Source: Excoecaria cochinchinensis
Lineage: Eukaryota > Streptophyta > Magnoliopsida > Malpighiales > Euphorbiaceae
NCBI GenBank assembly: GCA_947683425.1
Contig: CANTUQ010000043.1
Coordinates: forward strand, 6,271,501-6,335,500
Direction of reading: 5' to 3'
Length of the DNA: 64,000 nucleotides
A model generated the notes under the pieces. It had not been told where the DNA came from, did not search any database, and was given only the letters and a program-made list of their open reading frames with translations. A program made the position numbers and the translations under genes. Shown piece by piece: positions 56,404-64,000 of this stretch; position 1 is the first letter of the stretch; every line of letters starts with the position of its first letter.

Positions 56404-57907
56404 TAATGTCCTCGAACCATCCCGGTGGGATCTCCGTTTCTCAACACTCCAAACCCAAGAAAAACAGTTGAACTCAAACAAAAAAATAAAGACCACGTTA
56501 GTATAATAATGAAACAACACTAAGCATGATAGAATAAATAAGGATGAAAAATCTATAAAAAATCATAATGGAAAACAAGGAAAATAAGAATAAAAAGGAT
56601 AGAAGAAAGGCAATAGAGAAAATGAGGAAGGAAGGCCCAAAGACGGCCCATATCGCGCGAGCGAGGGCCATCCTTTGGCCGACCGACAGGCAGAGACTGA
56701 GTTCCGTGACGGCTGTCTGTGGATCCTCAGCCCGTCGATTATCCCTGATCCAGAAAAAAAATGAATTTCGATTAAAATTTTAATTTTCACATTTAAAATT
56801 ACCTTTTCAAGCAAATCAGCCACAAATAAATTAATATGAAACAATAAAGTGAATTAGAGGCTGATCCAGAATATTTACCCTTGGAATATTACCTTCTGAA
56901 GGTGAATGTCGCGTGATTTTTGCCCCTACAAGGATTAATCCACAATGTGCAATTTCATGGAATTTTCTACCGCAAAATTGTATTTTTTCGAAATTGAATC
57001 AAGAAAATAAAATTGTTTTTTCCTTCCCGATATTTTTGGTAGCAAATATGAATGTCAAAAATACCAAATCGAGTATAAACAAATTGATTTTATTTTCTCG
57101 GATTCACTGTAATTGGAAAAAGATTTGATAAAAATTTTGATGAAAATAAGAAAAAGCTTTTTCTGAATTTCGAGTAAGAAACCTCCATTACTTTGATAGA
57201 AAATTGCTAACCCCTCATAATAAATCTCACCCCCTATTTATAGATTAAGATGGGAAATTCAAAAAGTTTTAAAATTGGAATTTGAATTTGAAAGAGATTT
57301 ATAAAATCAAATCATAACCGCTAAATCCAATCAAATATTTGAAAATCAAATCAAATGTTGGAAACTATTTCAAAGAGATTTGGAAATCAAAGAGAATATT
57401 TGGAAATATTTCTTAAATCCCGTGAAATCCCCTTAGATCCACAGCAGATTACCGACTGATGGGCATCGGTCGCCAGGGCAGCTGCAGTCATTTCGAGCAA
57501 TGGGCAATCCTGAGGGACATGCTTAAGCGACGGATGTCGCTTGCGAGAGGGATGACCCGAAAGGGACGGGCATCCACAGAGCGAGTGACAGGCATCGCTC
57601 ACTCGAGGGACGAGCATCCCTCAAGTGCGAGCGACGGACATCACTCACTTGAGGAACAGCCATCGTTCAGAGCGAGCGACGGGTCACTCTTTTACCGACG
57701 GGTATCCCGTCGGTCAATCCCAAAGACCAATTTTCAATTCAAAATCTTATTTTTTAACTCACAGCTACCTCCCATTGCAAGAAACCCTTGACCCTTTTGA
57801 ATTCAAAGGGCAAAAATCTATAACTCTCATCATTTTGCCCTATTACGAGAATCGAAATCTTCATCAGCTAACTGTGATCTGGACTTTCTCAGGACCCGGT
57901 GTCTCCA
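56404..57907 (-). mobile_element. X-like LTR fragment
   Basis: Homologous to about 60090-61470 of the X-like solo LTR: shared AAAAAATAAAGA then CACGTTA, AGGCCC then ACGGCCCA, and the terminal ACCCGGTGTCTCCA (TGTCTACA in the intact copy). Its other end is missing where Z2 was inserted. GC islands with GCGAGCGACGGGCATC-type words lie at 56640-56720 and 57460-57710. Between them is AT-rich sequence with no gene. An 18-bp stretch of unknown origin (57908-57925) separates it from L5. Confidence 0.75.
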
Positions 57908-57925
57908 CCCATGTAGGACAGAGTT

Positions 57926-59098
57926 TGTAACACCCCTTACCTATACGTATGGGAGCTCACCCATATAATGGAGTGAGAGCCTGCATAGGTAAAGGTTGTC
58001 ACCAAGCATAACAAGGCATGCATAACGGAATAATATTCATGCACAATAACATAAATGGATATAATAAAATTCTTTTTACCAACCAAACATTTTGAAGAAG
58101 ACACATAAGAATCTCAAAAGAACTTGTCAACTCGTGCATAGATATACAAGAATATTCATTACATAGGTACAAAATGATTCTTTACATAATAACGAAATAC
58201 ATAACTGGAAATTTTACAAAATTCGATACAAAATAAAAAGCTTTACACTGGAGTACCAAATATTAAATAAAAAATCCTAGAATACAAAAGCACTCTATAT
58301 TGTGTTGGCCCTGATGAGTGTGGATCGATCCTCCCAAAAACTTCAACAGCTTCAACACCAGTACGGATGAAACACCCGTGCTAAGCAATAACGCTTAGTG
58401 GGGAAAATAAGCAATGAACGACCACTCACAGTGGACGTCAAATACAATCCGCATACACATGGCACATACATATGGATAAAGCATCATAAATCTCCCAAAA
58501 AGTGCATATGTCATAACAATTATCTTCATTCAACATATTACATAATATGACTATAATAAATTATAACAATTTATATCACATTATGCAAACACATAGGTAA
58601 GCTTGCAAATTCAGAGCGGTGGATAACGAGTGAACACATTGGTACTCGTAAGTACAACAAAAGCAATTTCTTTTCTTTTTAATCAAAAACATTTTCACTT
58701 TGGGGGATCTTAAATAAGATCCAACTCATAGGGATCGCGAGGATTCAAATGGGGACCCGATCAGGGTCGAGAATGCATTGGGCTGCAGCTAATAGAACTC
58801 TATACGCATGCCTATCTATCCACTTGCTTGACTAATGTAGGCAAAAATATTTACAGTGCTCTCTAATTCATCATATAGCAAAATTAACAAATCTCATGCA
58901 AAATATTACAATTTAACATCAATTGATACACCATACTTCGATAATTGTAAATTAATAGCAATGCTAGTTTCAATAGAGGCAAATAAAAGAAAATTAAAAC
59001 ATCCAAATTTTCAAAACAGAAAGAATTTACACGGCGGTATGGAAAATCCACACCACCGTGTAAGGCATTCTACACGATGGTCAAGAAAACCTGACCGC
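57926..59098 (-). mobile_element. L5: Tekay-type LTR in minus orientation, primer-proximal half
   Basis: It begins TGTAACACCCCTTACC and carries CCCGTGCTAAGCAATAACGC about 440 bp in. This is the same arrangement and spacing as in Z and, inverted, as in the W 5' LTR remnant, so it reads on the minus strand. No primer site lies beyond 57926, so it is a solo or truncated LTR. It is interrupted by the X-like solo LTR within the palindrome cluster. Confidence 0.7.
59027..59098. repeat. ACACGGCGGT hairpin cluster, L5 (part 1)
   Basis: Two hairpins: ACACGGCGGT with ACCACCGTGT (loop 13 nt) at about 59029-59061, and ACACGATGGT with ACCGC interrupted by the solo LTR and completed by CGTGT at 61476. A third, ACACAGCGGT with ACCGCCGTGT, is at about 61521-61557. 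Confidence 0.8.
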
Positions 59099-61470
59099 TG
59101 TGTCGCGCGCCAAACCTTGGGGTGCCCCGAACCGCCTGCTTTCAGGGCGATCGGGATGAGGTTCATGAAAACTTGTAAGAAATTACAAGTGCGTCCATTT
59201 TAGGCAACGAGGAGGTTTCTTAGAGTCGCCACCCAATAGAACATTGGGAAAGGTCGTCTAGCCTGAGTGAGCCTAAGACAGCACTGCTATGTCCATTATA
59301 GGCAAGTCGGAGGTGTCCACCCTAATGATAGGATGGTCCTCTAGCCTCACGCTTGGGAAAACCAGAGGTGTCTTGGAGGTATCCACCTTAATAGAACATT
59401 AAGATTGCCCTCTCGCCTCGTGGCACCTAAGACTGTGCAAGTTTGATCCTTTTACGGAACACAAGAGGTGTCTTGGAGGTTTCCACCCCAACAAAATACC
59501 GAGGTGGCCCTCTCACCTCATTGAACCCAAAGACCAGAGTAGGTTCAGGATTTCCCATTTATTCATACCTTGATTAATTTTATATTTGAGTTTTGAATTT
59601 ATCGTTTCATCCCATTTTTCATTCAGTTTAATGCAGTTAAATTAAAGCTCAGATTGTCCATTCAGGGAAGGCAGTAAATAAAGCATAATAAAAATAAGGA
59701 GCACAAAAAATAAATTACAACAAAACTAGGGGCGGAATACAACCCCATTATAAATTACAAGCGATTCATACATAAATCGGGATATATATTAGGAGTGAGG
59801 ACATTGGTTCTTGCATGCATATTTATTACAAAATGGTTTTGAGGCGTTGATTTTTATTTGTTAGAAAAAATAGGACATTGGTCCTCAATTTGTAAGGAAA
59901 ATCCCCATTTAATTAATAAAAAAACCTTTAATCATTTTTTATATCAATGGGAAAGCATAAAAAACAAATATTATCCACAGTAGCAATATAATAAAGAAGA
60001 TAAAGTCGAGAGAATGAACCCGAGAGAAGACCCTTAAGTCTTTGCAACAACTTTTACACCAAATGGCTCCAAATCCGCCCAACAAATCAAAATAATAACT
60101 CAAAAAATAAAGAACACGTTAATGTAAATTAAAAGAAAAAATAAATATGAAGTTAAATAATAAGGAGGAAAATGAAAGAAATTGAATAAGAAAACCATTT
60201 TAAATTAAAGAAGAGAAAAAAAGAGGTTAAGTGGAAAAAGAGGCCCAGGGACGGCCCAAAATGTATGACCGACGGGCGTCCCTAGGAGCAACAGACGGGC
60301 GTAAGGGCGAACCGCGACGTCCAGTAGCTCAATTGAGCGACGGCCATCGGTGGTTCTTATGCCCGTTGGTCGACTCTGTTTCCGAACAGTAAACCCAAAA
60401 ATGTTAAATTTTTGTTTTTAATTTGAATAAAGAGGATTTTTATGCAAGAAATTAACGAAAATAATTTGAATTCAAAATAATAAGCCCAGAATATTTACCC
60501 TCAAATTTTTACCTTGTGAAGCTGAACATTGCAAGATGTTGACTCCTTGAGTTCTACAAGGATCGGATTGTGACCGCGTAAACGGAAGAGATTTTTGGTT
60601 GCAAAAATCTCACTTTGAAAAATAACCAAGTGAAGGAGATTTTTTCTCTTTCTTGGAATTTGGACAGTAATAAATATCTAAATTAGCTAGATGGATGAAA
60701 ATGAATGGATCTTGCTTCCTTGGATTAGCGTAATTCGAGAATAAAAGAAGAGAAATTTTTGAAAGAAAATTTATTTTTATAGAAACGGAAAAAAAATCTT
60801 CTGTGGAGAATTTTAGTTTTCCAATAAAAAGTTTTTCTAAACAGTAATTTTTTAGTAAAATGTTTTCGACCCCGAAAGCTGAATCCCCTTCCCCTATTTA
60901 TAGATTTAGGAGGAAATTTCCAGATTTGAAGAGGATTTTTCGAAATCAAATCAAAATCGAACGATTTTCAGAATATTCCTAAAATCAAATCTAATATTAA
61001 AAAATATTTGAAAAGATTTGGGAAATTCAAAAAGATTTAAAAATATTTTTTAAAATCTCTCAAATTTTGTAGAATCTGGCAGTTAAAACAACCAGATCGC
61101 CGATCGACGGGCGTCAGTCGCAAGGGACACCAGTGGTCATTTGACTGGCAGGCCCTACACGTGGCATGAGAGAGGGCTCGTCGGTCGAAGTGGGAGACGG
61201 CCCTCCTATCCCCGAGTAACAGCCCGTCGGTTAACGTGGGAGACGGACCTCTCGCATGAGCGACGGGCTACTCTACCGACATGCTACCCGTCTGTGGGTT
61301 CAAATGCCAATTCTCAAAGTTGAACTCTTTTCAACTTTCCAAAATCTCTCGTTTATCCAGAACTCCACCGATCCTTATAAAACTGGCAGACAAACATCCA
61401 CAACTTTCATCCCTCGTCCGAAAATCGATGTTAGTTTCTTCATCGGATAACTTTCATCCCGGTGTCTACA
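59099..61470 (-). mobile_element. X-like solo LTR, 2372 bp
   Basis: TGTGTCGCGCGCC to GGTGTCTACA, flanked by ACCGC at 59094-59098 and 61471-61475. The first 500 bp keep the X layout (pairs of CACCCAATAGAACATTGGG-like words, and AGAGTCGCCAC as in the PBS-like site). GC-rich GACGGGCGTC-type words lie at 60240-60370 and 61090-61270. No coding content. Confidence 0.92.
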
Positions 61471-61600
61471 ACCGCCGTGTAGCTTGTTGAGAAGGAAATC
61501 CTTAGAAAATAGAATGCATTTACACAGCGGTATGAAAGTCCTTACCGCCGTGTAAAAATGCACAAAACCAAATCATGAAAACAGATGAGATAAGGTGATC
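61471..61600 (-). mobile_element. L5 remainder, ending in an uncharacterised junction
   Basis: It resumes after the target copy with CGTGTAGCTTGTTGAG and the third hairpin, then passes without a visible boundary into sequence that reads as a plus-oriented LTR. The exact junction (between about 61560 and 61620) could not be fixed. Confidence 0.5.
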
Positions 61601-63538
61601 ATATGCCATGAAAAGTATGTATGACATGTTAATAATGTGGAAAATAAAATAATGTTGCCCTATGTGATGAGCTGGAAGTCGAGTCTAGTCTCAGGATATG
61701 TTGGCTAGCCATAGGGACATAAGACCGCGGGAGTGAGCATGGCGTCTCACTATTTTTATAGGTCATTGATGGACCTATTATGTATTTTTAAAAGTATCTG
61801 TTTAGAAAGACTGGAGTAATCCTTCGGGGTTCCTTCAGGTTTAGTAAGACTGGAGTGATCAGTCAGAGGTCTCTCGAGGTTATTGTGAGCCCTTAGGGGT
61901 TCGCATCCCGTTTATCCTGTACATAGAGTCTGCCAGCATTATACCGAGGCAAAAAGGGTAATAATGAGCTTTAAATGGTTAAAATGTGATTATTTTGATG
62001 TTATGTGTGAAGATGACATAATTGGAATTATGAAAAAGTTTGAGAGCAAAACGTTAATTTTATAAAAAGTTGGTAAAAAGTGACAAAGTTAGGTAAAAAG
62101 TGTAAGTATAAGGGTAAATTGGTAATTTTTACCAAATATGAGGTTAAAACGGTAAATTAGTGAAAAAGTGGTATAACAAGGACCTAATTGTAATTTGGTA
62201 GATTTATAAGGTTAAAAGTGGTATTTAAGCATAAAAAGGTGATTAAAACAGTTAAAATATAATTAAAATAATATTTATGTGTAAAAGGGATATAAATGGA
62301 ATTATATAAAAAGTTACGGGTAATATGGTAATTTTGTGCTTATGTGTGTAAATGATGATTAAAAAGGGTAAAAATGTCATTAAATTGTTAAAAATGTAAT
62401 TGATAACTTTTGAGGGGTAAAAATGTAATTTGGCATGGAAATGACAATTGGAGGGTAAAATCGTAAATTCACATATTAAGTAATGTAAAATGGTTAAATG
62501 GAATATAATTGAGGGCATTTTGGTAATTTTGAGTAAAGGAAAATGAGATAATAGCATAATTGTAATATTGGTGTGAAATAATTGAACTAATGGCAAAATG
62601 GTAATATTAGTGAAGTTGAATTTGAACTAATGGCATAAGTGTAAATTTGGTGAAATAAAATGAACTAAGGGCGTTTTTGTCATTTTTGAAAAGTTTAAGG
62701 GTAAAATTGGAAAGTTGCCATAAGTTAAGAATAAAATGGTAATTAAGGTAATTGATGTGTAGTAATTGTATAAATGGCCCTAATTAATTGATCTATTGAT
62801 AATTATGTGGTTTATGGCGTGCATAATTAATAAATTAAGTAAATTAATTGTTTATTAGTAATATTTATTTAGAAGTATAATTTGAATATTGTATATGCAT
62901 GTAAACCTTAGTCTAGTGAAAATTTTTGGAATTCCAATTACTACTAGGTATTTTTAATGCTCAGCATGTAATTTTGTTTGACTGCGTGTAGGTTCGCCTT
63001 AGGACTTGGAGCAAGACACCTCACATATTTTGGGAGCGAGCAAGAATTTACATTTTGAGTACTAAGTATGTAAGAAATGTGGCATGTATATGTCCTATAT
63101 TAAGTTTGGGGTGCTAGTATTTGTATTGGACTGTATAACTGGTAAAAGTATAGTATGTGTGTGATGAATGTTATTTATGATTGAATGTATGTGTATGTAT
63201 GTTGGCATGCCAAATATTGTGATAGAAAATTTAGTAAATGAAATTGGTAATGGTAAATGTATGTTTGCATGTAAAAGGAAAATTGACCAAATGAATAGTA
63301 ACTTAGGACAGTTACAAGTCAATCGGAAAATTGATATTAAGATAAAGATATGGTTAGCTAATTATAAGTTAATTGAATTCGTTTTATCAGTTTGGCTAAC
63401 CATAGCATTATTGTTCGAAGAAAAAAAATAATACTGGTTTGAATTAATTGGCTATTTAATAACCTGATTAGTTTAATTAGGTTAACAGACTTGGAAAGAA
63501 TAGTTAATTAATGGTATGTAAGGCTTAAGGGTGCTACA
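61601..63538 (+). mobile_element. W2b 5' LTR (start uncertain)
   Basis: It ends AAGGGTGCTACA at 63538, eight bases before a primer site, so it is the 5' LTR of a plus-strand chromovirus. GACTGGAGTAATCCTTCGGG and similar words at 61790-61900 resemble the mid-LTR part of the family. 62040-62760 is a degenerate GGTAAAATGGTAATTTT array. 62760-63530 has no gene. The LTR start is not identified. Confidence 0.65.
62040..62760 (+). repeat. Degenerate GGGTAAAATGGTAATTTT array
   Basis: Roughly 15-20 irregular copies of GGGTAAAANTGGTAATTTT-like words spaced 20-60 bp. All are on one strand, so the region is G+T-rich and C-poor. Confidence 0.6.
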
Positions 63539-63546
63539 GCTTATAT

Positions 63547-63558
63547 TGTTATCAGAGC
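63547..63558 (+). other. W2b primer binding site (initiator tRNA-Met type)
   Basis: TGTTATCAGAGC, one change from TGGTATCAGAGC, followed by TCCGGTTTAGGCGATTCTAA, as in Z (ACCGGTTTAGGCGGTTCT). Confidence 0.85.
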
Positions 63559-63692
63559 TCCGGTTTAGGCGATTCTAAGATCGGAGTGGGTCAATAGGAT
63601 TGATATAAGTACATGTACATGCCAATTAATTTTTTGACAGTATAGTATGTGAGGCTAATGTATGCTTGCTCCTAGTGTTAGAGAGTGTTAGA

Positions 63693-64000
63693 ATGGCTTC
63701 TGATAATGGTAGGCATGAGGGTGATAGAGAGTGCAGCTTTTGTCAGTTTCGGTCCCTCGGATTTGCCACGGCAGCAAGATACTCCATCGGCTACACCTCT
63801 CCCTCCGCAGCAATCTGAGTTCATGGATATGATGGCGAATTTCTTTCAGTTTATTGTTTGAGTGATCCTGGTTCCACGCATTCTTATATTAGTACTGATA
63901 TTGTCCAGGATAGGAGATGGCATGATTGTCAGGGAGACCAGGATATTCTAGTAAGTAATCCTTTGGGGCATAGTGTGGTAGTGGACAAGGTTTATAGAGA
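63693..64000 (+). pseudogene. W2b gag start joined to protease by deletion
   Basis: ATG at 63693 (MASDNGRHEGDR) leads into a Gag-like N terminus that continues, after a frameshift, as FVSFGPSDLPRQQDTPSATP and SEFMDMMANFFQFI. At about 63858 it jumps to the aspartic protease SDPGSTHSYISTDIV and SNPLGHSVVVDKVYR. The capsid and zinc knuckle (about 1 kb in related elements) are absent, so this is an internal deletion. The protease runs off the window. Confidence 0.82.

Noticed and set aside
1..64000. Organellar DNA, rRNA or resident low-copy host gene
   Set aside because: No plastid, mitochondrial or rRNA sequence recognised, and every coding stretch is accounted for by mobile elements apart from the captured ATS3-like exon.

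Overview
This window is a repeat-only stretch of a plant nuclear genome. Every segment I can interpret is a plant transposable element: Ty3/gypsy LTR retrotransposons of three lineages (Tat/Ogre-like, Athila-like, Tekay/Del-like chromovirus) plus two hAT DNA transposons. The one host-derived coding sequence I recognise is an exon of an ATS3/embryo-specific-protein-3-like gene carried inside a hAT element. The lineages point to a large-genome flowering plant; I cannot name the species. There are no intact genes, rRNA, tRNA or CRISPR. Almost all element ORFs carry stops or frameshifts.

Layout. (1) 1-10988: X1, a 5'-truncated Tat-type element on the minus strand. Its pol lies at 7758-10988, a 3' UTR minisatellite follows, and its 3' LTR (1181-5856) is split by hAT copy 2 (1820-5194, 8-bp TSD TGGAGGCC) and abutted by part of hAT copy 1 (1-1180). 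(2) 10989-50579: W, a decayed Tekay-like chromovirus on the plus strand, with gag and protease at 11650-13295 and RT, RNase H, integrase and chromodomain at 46412-49300. It is split by X2 (13296-46411), a nearly full-length Tat element on the minus strand. The 3' LTR of X2 is split by Y (15585-28387), an Athila-like element without pol. The 5' LTR of Y is split by a solo X-type LTR (15849-18687). The 3' UTR of X2 also holds Z (29155-35542), a gag-only element of TR-GAG type. (3) 50580-64000: Z2 (gag plus 5' LTR, split by the solo LTR Z3 at 52863-55448), an X-like LTR fragment, a minus-oriented Tekay-type LTR (L5) split by a solo X-like LTR (59099-61470), and the 5' end of a plus-strand chromovirus (W2b) whose gag is deleted into protease.

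Most nesting calls rest on target-site duplications and on empty sites that can be read elsewhere in the window: AGCGT (X solo), ATCCT/ATACT (Y), TGCAC (Z), TCAGG/TCAAG (X2), GCTCC (Z3), ACCGC (X-like solo) and TGGAGGCC (hAT). Insertion order in the main nest is W, then X2, then Y, then the X solo LTR. The degree of TSD decay agrees with that order.

The most unusual signal is that each LTR family carries its own cluster of short, near-perfect inverted repeats in an otherwise AT-rich LTR: a CACAGCTGTG palindrome in Y, TCGCG-A/N-TCGCGA double hairpins in Z, TTCACGAGTCGTGAA in W, ACACGGCGGT/ACCGCCGTGT in L5, and AGCGACG/GACGGGCG hairpins in X. The sequences differ between families but the architecture and position are alike within a lineage. 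Unit number differs between the two LTRs of single elements (Y and Z), so the clusters changed after integration.
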